Below, piece by piece: positions 43,418-55,834 of a DNA stretch of 64,000 nt (its first letter is position 1; each line of letters opens with the position of its first letter). The stretch covers positions 1,240,001-1,304,000 of the forward strand of contig NZ_CP082301.1 of NCBI RefSeq assembly GCF_019880305.1, in the 5' to 3' direction. The translations under genes and the position numbers were made by a program. The DNA is from Streptomyces decoyicus. GTDB lineage: Bacteria; Actinomycetota; Actinomycetes; Streptomycetales; Streptomycetaceae. Under the pieces are notes generated by a model. That model was not told the origin of the DNA and made no database searches. It worked only from the letters and a program-made list of their open reading frames with translations.

Positions 43418-44452
43418 CTACCCCACGGGAACCCCCGCCTCCAGATGAAGGGGACAACCCCGTTCACGGGCGCGAAGCGCCCACCGCAGGCGGTTCCAGC
43501 GCACCGGTGGCAGCATCTTCTCGGCCTCGGCCTCGGTGGCGAAACGCCACCCCCGCAGTTCGGCGCCGGGCAGCAGGAGTTTGCTGATCCGCTCGTCGGT
43601 CAGGGTGCCGCCGTCGTAGAGCAGTCGCAGACCGCCGAAGCCGGGCGGTTTGGGAGCTTCCCAGTCCAGCACGAGCAGACGGGGGGCACGGGACAGTTCG
43701 ATGCCCAGTTCCTCGGCGACCTCCCGTACGCCGGCGTGGGCGGGCGCCTCACCGCGTTCCACGATGCCGCCGGGGAACTCCCAGCCGGCCTTGTAGGTCG
43801 GGTCGACGAGCAGCACCCGGTCCTGGTCGTCGAAGAGCAGAACGCCGGCGGCGAGCGTCTCGGCGGTCGGTTCGGGGGTCTGCACGATGTCGCAGGCGCC
43901 GGCGCCGGTGCGGATGGCCTCGGCGACCCGCTCGGCGGTCTGCCGGGGCGTGAGCCGGGTGGTGTCCACGACATGCGCATCGCCCTGGAGCCACGGCAGC
44001 GCGTCGGCGTACGGACCGAGGTGTTCCAGGCTCCACCGGCGCAGGGACTCGTTGGCCTCGGCGCTCCCGGCCGGCGCCTCGCGGCCGGCTATCCGTGTCC
44101 GCAGGATCGTTTCCTCGGCGTGCAGCAGGACATGCCGTACGGGAATCCGGCGGGCGGCGAGGGCGCCGAAGATCTCGTCGCGGTACTCCTGGCGCAGCAG
44201 CGTCATCGGCGTCACCAGCGGGCCCGGGACTTCGGTGAGCAGGGCCGCTGCGGTGTCGACGACCATGCGCCGCCAGGCGGGCAGGTCCTGGTAGTCGTCG
44301 ATCTCCTCGAACCGCTTGGCAGGCAGCATCAACCGCAGTCCGCTGCCGAGGAGTTCGGGGTCGTAGAGCGTGCTTCCGGGAAGCAGGTCGAGCAATTCAT
44401 GAGCCGCTGTGGTCTTGCCCGCACCGAACGTGCCGTTCAGCCAGACGATCAC
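43418..44452 (-). CDS. P-loop kinase-like/Nudix hydrolase fusion
   Basis: This 344-residue fusion starts with a P-loop domain (about 1-180) resembling TmrB/AAA-type nucleotide-binding proteins: MIVWLNGTFGAGKTTAAHEL (Walker A) and STLYDPELLGSGLRLMLPAK, with PVRHVLLHAEETILRTRIAG. The second half (about 200-335) is a Nudix hydrolase: TLAAGVLLFDDQDRVLLVD, box GGIVERGEAPAHAGVREVAE, ELGI, with all catalytic glutamates. The two halves are joined without a frameshift or internal start signal. TmrB-type proteins bind tunicamycin-like nucleotide antibiotics; a combined nucleotide-handling detoxification role is possible but unproven. Confidence 0.88.
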   Translation of the reverse strand: MIVWLNGTFGAGKTTAAHELLDLLPGSTLYDPELLGSGLRLMLPAKRFEEIDDYQDLPAWRRMVVDTAAALLTEVPGPLVTPMTLLRQEYRDEIFGALAARRIPVRHVLLHAEETILRTRIAGREAPAGSAEANESLRRWSLEHLGPYADALPWLQGDAHVVDTTRLTPRQTAERVAEAIRTGAGACDIVQTPEPTAETLAAGVLLFDDQDRVLLVDPTYKAGWEFPGGIVERGEAPAHAGVREVAEELGIELSRAPRLLVLDWEAPKPPGFGGLRLLYDGGTLTDERISKLLLPGAELRGWRFATEAEAEKMLPPVRWNRLRWALRARERGCPLHLEAGVPVG

Positions 44453-44801
44453 GGTTTCCCCTCTTCCCTAGACCCAGGTGAGTTGCCCGCCACACCCTGC
44501 CACGGAAACGCTCGGGGTCACGGGCCGCGCGCACGACCGGGAACGTTGCGCATTCGACCATCGGCGCGGCCAGGGAGGTTTCCCACTCCCACGGCCGCGC
44601 CGGTCGCGAATTGCCTCGCGCGGAGGATGACCGGTCACCGTATCCGCCGCCGCGAAGCCCCCGGCAAACAAGCGCTCCCCCGCCCCTCCAGTACCGAAAC
44701 CCTCACCCGCATACCGGGTTCCGGGCCGCCGTCGGCCCGGCGGACGGCGCATATGACGGCGGCCCATCGTGCTGACGGCGGCCGGTTCCGCGCGGCGGCC
44801 C
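44453..44801. other. 349-bp gap without a supportable gene
   Basis: I see no gene or strong hairpin here. The side next to 44452 is the leader of the AAA-Nudix gene; the side near 44801 lies downstream of the ABC operon. Short GC-rich direct repeats of GACGGCGGCC occur at about 44755-44780. Confidence 0.45.
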
Positions 44802-45722
44802 TCAGCCCTTGCTCGCGCCGAGGGTCAGTCCGGCGATGAAATGCCGCTGAAGGAGCAGGAAGACCACAATCGTGGGCAGCGCGACGATGACGGAGCCCGC
44901 GGCGAGAAGGTTGTAGTCGGTGAAGAACTGACCGCGCAGATTGTTGAGGGCCGAAGTGACGGGGAGTTTGTCACCGTCGGAGAGGAAGACCAGGCCCCAG
45001 AGGAAATCGTTGTACATCCAGGTGAATTGCAGGGTGCCCAGGGCGGCGAGCGCGGGACGGCACAGGGGGAGGGTGACCCGCCAGTACTGCGTCCAGAGGC
45101 CCGCGCCGTCGACAATCGCGGCCTCCAGGATTTCCCGCGGCAGGGTGCGCATGAAATTGGCCAGAACGAAGACGCAGAAGCCGAGTTGGAAGGCGGTCTG
45201 CACGGAGATGACGGCCCACAAGGAGTCATACATCGTCAGGGAGTCGGACATCCAGTACGGCAGCGGAATCTTGTTGAACAGCACATAGAGCGGGGTGACG
45301 ATCACCTGCTGGGGCAGCAGGTTTCCGGCGGTGAAGAGCATCAGGAGGACGATGCCACCGCGGATCCGTACGCGGGAAACGGCGAAGGCCACGAACGAGG
45401 CCAGAAAAAGGGTGAGCAGGACACCGGGCACGGCGATGAGGAGCGAGTTGAGAAAGTACTTGCTCATCCCGGAGTCGGCGAAGGCCTGTTGGTAGTAGTC
45501 GAAGGAGAGCTGGCGCGGGAGGGAGAAATAGCCGTACTTCGCGGTCTCTTCGTAAGGGCGCAGTGAGGCATAGACGGCCAGCAGCAGCGGGGCGAGGAAG
45601 GCGAACGAGACGGCGGACAGGAAGAGGTGGACGCCGAACCGGCCGCGGCGGCGGGCCGGGGCCGGGGTGGTGGGTGCCGGCCGCAGGGCGGGCGGCACGG
45701 TGGTGGTGGCGGGTGCGGTCAT
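44802..45722 (-). CDS. Carbohydrate ABC transporter permease (MalG type)
   Basis: This 306-residue permease has six membrane helices. The EAA loop, which contacts the ATPase, reads LEAAIVDGAGLWTQYWRVTL, PLCRPALAALGTLQFTWMY. The N-terminus (SAVSFAFLAPLLLAVYASLR) is typical of the second permease in sugar ABC operons. Its start overlaps the upstream permease gene by four bases. The ATPase is not encoded here; in Streptomyces the shared MsiK protein usually supplies it. Confidence 0.93.
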   Translation of the reverse strand: MTAPATTTVPPALRPAPTTPAPARRRGRFGVHLFLSAVSFAFLAPLLLAVYASLRPYEETAKYGYFSLPRQLSFDYYQQAFADSGMSKYFLNSLLIAVPGVLLTLFLASFVAFAVSRVRIRGGIVLLMLFTAGNLLPQQVIVTPLYVLFNKIPLPYWMSDSLTMYDSLWAVISVQTAFQLGFCVFVLANFMRTLPREILEAAIVDGAGLWTQYWRVTLPLCRPALAALGTLQFTWMYNDFLWGLVFLSDGDKLPVTSALNNLRGQFFTDYNLLAAGSVIVALPTIVVFLLLQRHFIAGLTLGASKG

Positions 45723-46654
45723 CGCTGCTGCTCCCCTCGGAGTTCCTGGACGAGATAGGTCACGATGAACCCCAGGGAGACCAGCAGCAGGACGACGGCG
45801 ATGGCCGAGCCGAATCCGATGCGGCTCGCCTCCCCGATGATGTTGTCGGTGACCAGCACGGACAGCAGCTCCAGGCCGTTACGGCCCTTGTTGATGGCGT
45901 AGACGATGTCGAAAGCGCGCAGCGATTCGATGACGGTGATGACGCCGACGATCACATTCACCGGGCGCAGGGTGGGCAGCACGACCCGGAAGAAGGCCTG
46001 CCGTTCACTGGCGCCGTCGAGGGCGGCGGCCTCTTTGAGGCCGGGATCGACGGATTTCAGTCCGGCGAGATAGAGGATCATGACATAGCCGGTGTGCCGC
46101 CAGCAGGCGGCCAGCAGCACCATCCAGATATTGAGTCCGGGATTTCCCAGCCAGTCGGTGGGATTCCTACCGCCGATCACGGCGTTCACTGCGCCCTGGT
46201 CCCGGGAGAGGATCAGCTGGGCGATAAAGCCGACGACGGCGAGCGAGAGCACGACCGGCATATAGAGCGTCGACTGGTAGAAGCGGCTGAAGCGGACACC
46301 GCGGTCGATGAGGACGGCGAGCAGCAGTCCGAACGGGGCGGCGAGCAGCCCGAGGAAGACCAGCCACAGGAGGTTGTGGCGGACCGCCGGCCAGAACTGC
46401 GGGTAATTGGTGAAGAGGTTGTCGTAATTCTTCAGGCCGGCCCACTGGATATCGCCGATGCCGTCCCAGGTGGTGAAGGACAGTCCGACGGAGGCGAGCG
46501 TCGGGCCCCAGATCAGGGCGAGGTCGAGCAGGATGGGTATGCCCAGCAGCGCGCCGAGGACGACGAGGTCACGGCGGGTGTGGCGCCGCGGGCCCGGTCG
46601 TCCGGCGCGCCGTGCGCGGGTGTTCGGCACGGCGGTTCGCTCCCCGTCTTTCAC
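45719..46654 (-). CDS. Carbohydrate ABC transporter permease (MalF type)
   Basis: This permease of about 311 residues starts at GTG 46654, five bases after AGAAGG; readings starting earlier have no such site. It contains WGPTLASVGLSFTTWDGIG, FYQSTLYMPVVLSLAVVGFI and an EAA loop with KEAAALDGASERQAFFRVVL, PTLRPVNVIVGVITVIESLR. It is the first-permease partner of the MalG-type protein and lies 19 bp downstream of the binding-protein gene, forming a three-gene importer operon. Confidence 0.92.
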   Translation of the reverse strand: MKDGERTAVPNTRARRAGRPGPRRHTRRDLVVLGALLGIPILLDLALIWGPTLASVGLSFTTWDGIGDIQWAGLKNYDNLFTNYPQFWPAVRHNLLWLVFLGLLAAPFGLLLAVLIDRGVRFSRFYQSTLYMPVVLSLAVVGFIAQLILSRDQGAVNAVIGGRNPTDWLGNPGLNIWMVLLAACWRHTGYVMILYLAGLKSVDPGLKEAAALDGASERQAFFRVVLPTLRPVNVIVGVITVIESLRAFDIVYAINKGRNGLELLSVLVTDNIIGEASRIGFGSAIAVVLLLVSLGFIVTYLVQELRGEQQR

Positions 46655-46673
46655 AGCGGCCTTCTGACGGCGC

Positions 46674-47987
46674 TCACTTGGCGGAAAAGATCTGCTTCTT
46701 CTGGCGTTCGATGTCGTTGACCAGGCCGTCGATGTCATCCGGTGCGCTGAGGAACTGCTGGATCGCCTGGATCATCACGGTCGAGGCGAAATCCGGCCGG
46801 GTGTCGCGGTCCATGAACTGCGATATCTGCCGGGCTCCCGAGACGAGCTGGACGGCCTTCTTCTGAAGCGGGGTGTAGGCGGCGGTGTCCGCACCGCTGT
46901 TGACCGCGACATTGTTGGGGTCGGACCTGAGGTAGATGTCCTCCGCCTTGGGCGTGGCGAGGAACGTCAGCAGATCCTTCGCCCCGTCCTTGTCCTTGGC
47001 CTTCTTCGACATCAGAAATCCGTCGATCGGCGCCTCGACCGCGTCCTGGCCGTGGGCCGGATCGATTTCCGGGAACGGGAAGAAGTCGAGGTCCTCCCGG
47101 TCGGCGGCGCTGAACTGCTGGCCGGGGTGCGGCAGTCCGAGCACGGTCATACCGGCTTTCTTCTGTGCGAGGGCCTGGGCCGCCTCCTGCCAGGTGCGGC
47201 CGTTTGCGCCCTTCTGGTGATAGGGCATCAGTCCGCGCCACAGATCGAAGACCTGCTTGACCTGCGGACTGTTCCAGGCCTTCTGGCCGCTCATCAGCGC
47301 GATATGGAAGTCGTAGCCATTGGCGCGCATATTGAGGTAGTCGAAGGTGCCCATCGCCGGCCAGCCGTCCTTGTCGCCGAAGGCGAACGGCACCAGGCCG
47401 TCCTTCTGCATCTGCTCGGCGAGCGCCCGGTACTGGTCGAAGGTCTTGGGGATGTCGTACCCCTTCTCCTGGAACACGCTCTTCCGGTGGAAAACGGCCC
47501 ACGGATAGTAGTAGTACGGCACCAGGTACTGCTTGCCGTCCAGCCCCGTGGACTGTTTCTTCAGCGCTTCGGAGAACCCGTCGAATCCCCGCCACAGATC
47601 GCTGATGTCAGTGAGCAGGCCCTTCTGCGCGAAGTACTGCATACGGTTCCCGGCGAACCACATGAAGACGTCGTCCGGGCTGCCCTGGAGGTAACGGTTG
47701 ATGTTCTCCTGGAAGTTCTCGTGATTGACGGTGTTGACCGTCACCTTCTTCTTCGACTTCTTCTCGTAGGCCTGGAATGCCTCGGCGAACGCCTTCTTCG
47801 GCACGGCGTCCGAAGCATTCGACCCCATCGTGATGCCGTTCGGGCCGCTGCTGCAGGCGGCGAGCAGGGACGGGAGGGCCACGGCCCCCGCGCCGAGCGC
47901 CGCGCCCCTCAGCAGCGTCCGGCGGGACATCCGACGTCCTGCCGCTTCCCCGTACGTATCCGAGCCGCTGAACGTTGACTGGACCAT
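46674..47987 (-). CDS. Extracellular solute-binding lipoprotein of sugar ABC importer
   Basis: This 437-residue lipoprotein begins with [20 protein letters not shown] (twin-arginine-like) and the lipobox LLAACSSG. The mature domain has the family 1 solute-binding-protein fold: [60 protein letters not shown] and [23 protein letters not shown] 47987 follows GAGGAGG. It lies 213 bp from the divergent alpha-galactosidase start, so both may respond to the same galactoside. Ligand identity is inferred from that neighbour. Confidence 0.92.
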   Translation of the reverse strand: MVQSTFSGSDTYGEAAGRRMSRRTLLRGAALGAGAVALPSLLAACSSGPNGITMGSNASDAVPKKAFAEAFQAYEKKSKKKVTVNTVNHENFQENINRYLQGSPDDVFMWFAGNRMQYFAQKGLLTDISDLWRGFDGFSEALKKQSTGLDGKQYLVPYYYYPWAVFHRKSVFQEKGYDIPKTFDQYRALAEQMQKDGLVPFAFGDKDGWPAMGTFDYLNMRANGYDFHIALMSGQKAWNSPQVKQVFDLWRGLMPYHQKGANGRTWQEAAQALAQKKAGMTVLGLPHPGQQFSAADREDLDFFPFPEIDPAHGQDAVEAPIDGFLMSKKAKDKDGAKDLLTFLATPKAEDIYLRSDPNNVAVNSGADTAAYTPLQKKAVQLVSGARQISQFMDRDTRPDFASTVMIQAIQQFLSAPDDIDGLVNDIERQKKQIFSAK

Positions 47988-48199
47988 GTCCCCCTCCTCA
48001 GGGGTGGAACCAAACAGAACCGAACGCGAGTGGTGGGATCTCACTCCGAACGGCAGGTCGAGTCAAGGGTTTTGGCAGGCGAAACAGGAACCGTTACCGC
48101 TCCTCTTCCAACAGACTCCAACAAGCCCTACCGTAAACACTCGCACGCGACCGGTACACGACCCCACCACACCTCTCGCGAAGACGGAGGACGCGAACC

Positions 48200-50268
48200 A
48201 TGCGCGTTCATATCCGCACCATCCACCGGCGAGGTCAGCGAAGAATCGTCGGAGCGCTGTCCGCCGCGCTGCTGTGTGTACGGCAGGGGTGACCGCCCTG
48301 CCCGCCGCGGCCCGCACGCCCGATTCCCCGGAAGCCGGCCCCGCCCCCATCGCTCGCGCCGGCTCCGCCCCCCGGCTCCCCGACGGGCTGGCCAAGACGC
48401 CCCCGATGGGCTTCAACAACTGGAACTCCACCCACTGCCGGGCGGAGTTCAACGAGGAGATGGTCAGGGGCATCGCCGATCTCTTCGTCGCCAAGGGCCT
48501 CAAGGACGCCGGTTATCAGTACGTCAATCTCGACGACTGCTGGGCGCTGCCCACCCGCGACGGGAACGGCAAGCTCGTACCGGATCCGCAGCGCTTCCCC
48601 CACGGCATCAAGGCGGTGGCCGATTACATCCACTCCAAGGGCCTGAAATTCGGCATCTACACGAGCGCCGGCATCAAAACCTGCAACCCGGCCGGATTCC
48701 CCGGCGGCCTGGGCCATGAGAAGTCCGACGCCCAGCAGTTCGCCGACTGGGGCGTGGACTACCTCAAGTACGACAACTGCAATAACCTCGGTGTGGACGC
48801 CGAGCAGCGGTACCGCACGATGCGGGACGCGCTCAAGGCCACCGGGCGACCCATCGTCTACAGCATCTGTGAATGGGGCGAGAACAAGCCCTGGGAGTGG
48901 GCGTCGGACGTAGGGCACCTGTGGCGCACGACCGGTGACATCAGTGACTCGTGGTCGAGCATGCTCGGGATCGCCAAGCAGAACCTGCCGCTCGCCCCGC
49001 ATGCCGGCCCCGGGCGCTGGAACGACCCGGACATGCTGGAGGTCGGCAACGGCGGTATGACCGACACCGAGTACCGCAGCCACTTCTCCCTGTGGTCGAT
49101 GATGGCCGCCCCGCTGCTGATCGGCTCCGATCTGCGCAAGGCCGGCCCGGAGACGTTCGAGATCCTGGCCAACAAGGACCTCATCGCCATCGACCAGGAC
49201 CCGCTGGGCAAGCAGGCCACGGTGCTGAAGTCCGAGTCCGGGCGCTGGACGCTGGTCAGACAACTGGCCGACGGTGACCGCGCGGTGGCGCTGTTCAACG
49301 AGACCGGACAGCCGCAGCGGATCTCCACCACCGCCGAGGAGCTGGGCCTCCCGCAGGCCGACGGCTACCGGCTGCGCGACCTGTGGCGGCACCAGGACAC
49401 CCACACCACGGGCACCGTCTCCGCGACCGTCCCGGCACACGGCACCGTCGTCTACCGCGTCTCCGCCGACGGCCGCTGGGCCACCTACCCACCGGCCGTC
49501 GAGACCGGCACCGACCGTACGCCGCTGGTCGAGGCCGGCACCCCCGCCGGCCTCCGCTCCACCGTCCGCAACCTGGGCGGCACCCCCGCGAAGAACCTCA
49601 CCGTCACGCTGAAGGCCCCGCGGGGCTGGCAGGTCAGGGCCACCTCCCCGGCGACCGCACGCGCACTGCCCGGCGGCAGAACCCTCACCACCGGCTGGAA
49701 ACTCAGCGCACCGGCCGGCACCGCGCCCGGCGCCTACGACCTGCCGCTGACCGCCGACTACCGCTCACCCCGCGGGGAGCGGATCACCTCCACCCTGCCC
49801 GGCACCGCCCATGTCGTGGTGCCACCGCCGTCCGGGACCTCCTTCGCCTCCGAACTCCCCTGGCTCACCGCCACCAACGGCTGGGGCCCGGTCGAGAAGA
49901 ACACCAGCGTCGGGGAGAGCGAGGCCGGGGACGGCAGGCCGATCGGCATCGGCGGCACCGGCTTCGCCAAGGGCCTCGGGGTGCACGCACCCAGCGAAGT
50001 GAGCTTCTACACCGGCGGGCGGTGCTCCGCGTTCCGTGCCCAGGCCGGCATCGACGACGAGTCCGGCGACCGGGGGTCGGTCGGCTTCGAGGTGTGGGCC
50101 GACGGCAAAAAGGTCGCCACGAGCTCCACGGTGACCGGAGCGGATGCCGCCAAGGCGGTCAGCGCCTCGGTCGCCGGAGCACAGACCGTACGCCTCGTGA
50201 CGACCGACGGCGGGGACGGCATCGACTACGACCACGCCGACTGGGCGGACGCCGCATTCCAGTGCTGA
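48200..50268 (+). CDS. Secreted alpha-galactosidase (GH27) with NPCBM module; frameshift in signal region
   Basis: ATG 48200, behind GGAGG, encodes the signal-like [30 protein letters not shown], and stops at TGA 48290. The remaining protein reads on in another frame from about 48289 ([19 protein letters not shown]) to 50268. One lost base near 48281-48288 would restore a continuous protein. The GH27 domain shows [33 protein letters not shown] (nucleophile Asp) and [11 protein letters not shown] (acid/base Asp). A NEW3-like linker and a C-terminal NPCBM carbohydrate-binding module ([36 protein letters not shown]) follow. If the frameshift is real, the enzyme cannot be secreted as encoded. Confidence 0.82.
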
Positions 50269-50307
50269 AGCATCAACGGCCTGTCCTTCAAGGCGAGTTG
50301 TGACGAC

Positions 50308-50335
50308 GCCGGGCGGACCACTCGGTCCGCCCGGC
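50308..50335. terminator. Perfect hairpin between alpha-galactosidase and kinase genes
   Basis: Twelve-base perfect arms (GCCGGGCGGACC and its complement) flank the loop ACTC. It lies 40 bp after the alpha-galactosidase stop and 76 bp before the convergent kinase stop, so it may serve both. Confidence 0.8.
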
Positions 50336-50340
50336 GCCAA

Positions 50341-50400
50341 GACCTGCACCTGCACCTGCCCCTGCCCCGACACCGGCACCGGCACCGGCACCGGCACGCA
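50341..50400. repeat. Short CACCTG / ACCGGC tandem repeats
   Basis: Two arrays follow each other: CACCTG-type repeats, then ACCGGC hexamers, filling most of the 75 bp between the hairpin and the kinase gene's end. They look like slippage products with no function I can name. Confidence 0.6.
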
Positions 50401-50410
50401 GGAGGGGCGG

Positions 50411-52837
<2,427 letters not shown>

Positions 52838-52939
52838 CGATCCCCTCGATACCCGTAGCTCTGCCCATACGCCGTGTACGCCACGGTGTACGTCGCGGTC
52901 GGCAACAGACTAAGGGGCGCACGGGGGCCCGTGGTGACG

Positions 52940-53896
52940 TCAGGGCATGGGGGCGAAGGCATCGGGGCGGGACCGTTGCCCGGCGGCAGCGGCGGCGCCC
53001 ACCACCCCGGCGTCCGTCCCCATTTGGGCGGGTACGACCGTCAGGCCCGAGACGAACGACAGCGTCGCATAGTCGCTCAGGGCCGCCCGCAAGGGGGTGA
53101 AGAGGACATCTCCCGCGCCCGCAACTCCCCCGCCGATGACCGCGATATCGATCTCCACGAGGGTGGCGGTGGCGGCGATTCCGGCGGCCAGCGCCTGGGC
53201 GGCGCGCTCGAAGGAGCGCACGGCGACCGGGTCACCGGCGTGCGCGGCGGCGGCGACGGCGGCGGCGCTGGTGTCGCCGTCGGGGCCGGGCAGCCAGCCG
53301 TTGGCGAGCGCCCGGCGGGCGATGTTGGGGCCGCTGGCGATCCGCTCGACACAGCCGCGGGCCCCGCACGGGCAGGGGTCACCGTCGACATCGACACTGA
53401 TGTGGCCGATGTGCCCGGCATTGCCCGTGGGGCCGGGGTGCAGCCTGCCGTTGAGGACGAGTCCGCCGCCGACGCCGGTGGAGACCACCATGCACAGCGC
53501 GTTGGCGTGGCCGCGCGCGGCGCCCTGCCAGTGCTCGGCCGCGGTCATCGCGACACCGTCACCGACCAGCACGACGGGGAGCTCTCCGACGAGGGCCCGC
53601 ACCCCGGCGACGAGCGGGAAGTCGCGCCAGCCGGGAATGTTGACCGGACTGACCGTGCCGGACGAGGCGTCCACCGGACCCGCGCTGCCGATGCCGACGG
53701 CCGCCACCCGAACCCAGTCCGGCCCCGCGGCCAGCTCGGCGACCACCTCGGCCACCGCACGCATCACCGTCGCCCCGTCCTTGTCGGCGGGGGTGGGCCG
53801 GGAGGCCCGTGCGACCAGCCTGCCGCGGGCGTCCACCAGAGCGCCGGCGATCTTGGTGCCGCCAATGTCCAGCGCTGCGCTGAGGTCCGTCTGCAT
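52940..53896 (-). CDS. ROK-family sugar kinase
   Basis: This 318-residue enzyme has the ROK signature: LSAALDIGGTKIAGALVDAR, GIGSAGPVDASSGTVSPVNI, VVLVGDGVAMTAAEHWQGAA (catalytic Asp), ALCMVVSTGVGGGLVLNG, GHIGHISVDVDGDPCPCGAR, GCVERIASG (zinc site). It would phosphorylate a hexose or N-acetylhexosamine with ATP. It is divergent from the LacI regulator across a 141-bp spacer with a palindromic operator. AGGAG precedes ATG 53896. Confidence 0.93.
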   Translation of the reverse strand: MQTDLSAALDIGGTKIAGALVDARGRLVARASRPTPADKDGATVMRAVAEVVAELAAGPDWVRVAAVGIGSAGPVDASSGTVSPVNIPGWRDFPLVAGVRALVGELPVVLVGDGVAMTAAEHWQGAARGHANALCMVVSTGVGGGLVLNGRLHPGPTGNAGHIGHISVDVDGDPCPCGARGCVERIASGPNIARRALANGWLPGPDGDTSAAAVAAAAHAGDPVAVRSFERAAQALAAGIAATATLVEIDIAVIGGGVAGAGDVLFTPLRAALSDYATLSFVSGLTVVPAQMGTDAGVVGAAAAAGQRSRPDAFAPMP

Positions 53897-53971
53897 CGGT
53901 GTGGAATCTCCTGGTGGGCCCGGGGGCCGAGCGTACCGGCCCGGCGTGAGAACGCCAGTCTTCCGTCGATT

Positions 53972-53983
53972 GACAACGTTGTC
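53972..53983. promoter_or_regulatory. LacI-type operator, perfect palindrome
   Basis: GACAACGTTGTC is a perfect 12-base palindrome with a central CG. It overlaps a TTGACA hexamer at 53970-53975. The dyad lies between the divergent ROK kinase and LacI genes, as expected for an autoregulating LacI protein that also represses the kinase. A TATGCT at 53991-53996 is a possible -10. Confidence 0.7.
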
Positions 53984-54037
53984 TAGAGGCTATGCTCGAC
54001 GCCACACCTGACGCCGACAGAATCAGGACCGCACACC

Positions 54038-55078
54038 GTGACCGACACCGCGCGGGGCACCTCCCGCCGCTATGGCACCCGGCCCACGATGAAGGATGTC
54101 GCGGCGCGCGCCGGGGTCGGCCTCAAGACGGTCTCCCGCGTGGTCAACGGCGAACCAGGGGTCACCCCGGACACCGAACGACGCGTCCAGGAAGCCATCA
54201 CCGCTCTGGGATTCCGCCGTAACGACTCCGCCAGGATCCTGCGCAAGGGGCGTACGGCCAGCATCGGCCTGGTGCTGGAGGATCTCGCCGACCCCTTCTA
54301 CGGCCCGCTCAACCGCGCCGTCGAGGAAGTCGCCCGCGACCACGGCGCACTGCTGATCAACGGCTCCAGCGCCGAGGACCCGGGCCGCGAACAGGAGTTG
54401 GTGCTCGCGCTGTGCGCCCGGCGGGTGGACGGGCTGGTCATCATCCCGGCCGCCGACGACCACCGCTATCTGGAACCGGAGATCGCGGCCGGGATAGCCA
54501 CCGTGTTCGTGGACCGCCCGCCCGGCCGGATCGACGCGGACGTCGTGGTCTCCGACAACTTCGGCGGCGCCCAGGACGCGGTGGCCCATCTCATCGCGCA
54601 CGGCCATCGCCGGATCGGCTTCATCGGCGACCAGCCGGGCATCCACACCGCGCGCGAGCGGCTGCGCGGCTACCGCACGGCAATGGCCGCCGCGGGCCTG
54701 CCCGTCGACGACTCCTGGGTGGCGCTGGGCTCCACCGCCCCCGACCGGGTACGTGCCGCCGCCACCGCCATGCTGGACTCCCCCGAGCCGGTCACCGCGC
54801 TCTTCGCGGGCAACAACCGGGTCACCGTCACCGTCGTACGCGTCCTCGGCGAACGCCCGCGCCCGGTCGCGCTGGTGGGCTTCGACGACTTCGAATTGGC
54901 CGATCTCGTCCGGCCCGCGATCACGGTCGTCGCCCAGGACCCGGCACGCATGGGCCGGACCGCCGCCGGGCTGCTCTTCCGCCGCCTGGAGGGCATCGAG
55001 GATCCGCCGCAGCGCAGGGAGATCCCCACCCGCCTGATTGCCCGCGGCTCGGGCGAGATCCCCCCTTCGGAGAGCTGA
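54038..55078 (+). CDS. LacI-family regulator
   Basis: This 346-residue repressor starts at GTG 54038, with AGGA nine bases upstream; ATG 54089 is a later alternative. The HTH reads MKDVAARAGVGLKTVSRVVN, GEPGVTPDTERRVQEAITAL, with the hinge FRRNDSARILRKGRTASIGL. The sugar-binding domain has the usual segments VLEDLADPFYGPLNRAVEEV, VVVSDNFGGAQDAVAHLIAH and FDDFELADLVRPAITVVAQD. It probably binds the 53972 operator and controls the ROK kinase; a role in the galactoside genes is possible but not shown. Confidence 0.94.
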   Translation: MTDTARGTSRRYGTRPTMKDVAARAGVGLKTVSRVVNGEPGVTPDTERRVQEAITALGFRRNDSARILRKGRTASIGLVLEDLADPFYGPLNRAVEEVARDHGALLINGSSAEDPGREQELVLALCARRVDGLVIIPAADDHRYLEPEIAAGIATVFVDRPPGRIDADVVVSDNFGGAQDAVAHLIAHGHRRIGFIGDQPGIHTARERLRGYRTAMAAAGLPVDDSWVALGSTAPDRVRAAATAMLDSPEPVTALFAGNNRVTVTVVRVLGERPRPVALVGFDDFELADLVRPAITVVAQDPARMGRTAAGLLFRRLEGIEDPPQRREIPTRLIARGSGEIPPSES

Positions 55079-55140
55079 ACTCCCCGGCGGCGGGACGCAG
55101 ATCGCCCCCACGGCCGTCCCTGGGCCACGGCGCCGGGCGG

Positions 55141-55437
55141 TCATCGCCCGTCGTGGGGGCGGGGCACCGCCCGTCGTGGGTCACCGCCCGTCGCGGGCGG
55201 GGCACCGCATCGCCCGGCCTTCTTCCAGATCAGCACCATCCCCAGCGCGAGGACGATCAGCGCGGCGATCACGATGGCACCCTTGAGCGCGGCGTCGACC
55301 AGGAGATGGTGAAGGAGGCCGGCCCCTTCGCCCCCTCCACTCCCTCCGCTCCCTTCACTCCCTTCGCCTCCTGATCCGCCCTGGGCGAGGGCGCCATGGA
55401 GCAGGCCATGGCCGGCCAGGGGACCGCCGCCGGTCAT
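55141..55437 (-). CDS. Small Gly/Ser-rich membrane protein
   Basis: This 98-residue protein has a Gly/Ser/Glu-rich N-terminal half (a run around EGSEGSGGSGGGEG) and one membrane helix, ALKGAIVIAALIVLALGMVL, then IWKKAG and a basic tail. Its start overlaps the upstream gene by four bases. I recognise no family. It may associate in the membrane with the protein encoded upstream. Confidence 0.65.
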   Translation of the reverse strand: MTGGGPLAGHGLLHGALAQGGSGGEGSEGSGGSGGGEGAGLLHHLLVDAALKGAIVIAALIVLALGMVLIWKKAGRCGAPPATGGDPRRAVPRPHDGR

Positions 55438-55814
55438 CGCACCTCACCCCGCTCCCGCCCCTGCTCCCATCCCTGCCCCTGCGCCCGCCCCTGCTCCCGC
55501 TCCCGTTCCGGCTCCCGCTGCCCTGCGGGCCGCTCGCGCCCGTCGCCGTCCAAGTGGCGGGCCGCAGCCCGTGCCACCGCACCGGCCACCGTCCCGCCGC
55601 TCCGGGACCGCCCACCACGGCCGCGGGCGGCGCCCCGGTCGTCCAGATAGCGGCCCACGGCATGCGCGGCGGGTGCCGCGTACCGCCGCGCCGCAGCGAG
55701 CTTCCCCCGGCGTTTGAGGACGAGTGCCACGGCGAAGACCAGCAGGGCGAGCGCCACCAGACCGCCCGCGATCAGGCCGAACCGGATGAGAAGAAGGTTC
55801 AGGATCCGCTCCAC
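55434..55814 (-). CDS. Small membrane protein, basic C-terminus
   Basis: This 126-residue protein starts at GTG 55814 behind GGAGG. An N-terminal helix VERILNLLLIRFGLIAGGLV, ALALLVFAVALVL spans the membrane. The long C-terminal half is very rich in Arg, Gly, Glu and Gln, mostly low complexity. Its promoter lies in the twin-operator region, so the divergent TetR protein probably represses this two-gene operon. Function unknown. Confidence 0.72.
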   Translation of the reverse strand: MERILNLLLIRFGLIAGGLVALALLVFAVALVLKRRGKLAAARRYAAPAAHAVGRYLDDRGAARGRGGRSRSGGTVAGAVARAAARHLDGDGRERPAGQREPEREREQGRAQGQGWEQGRERGEVR

Positions 55815-55834
55815 GATCACGCCTCCATTTTTTA

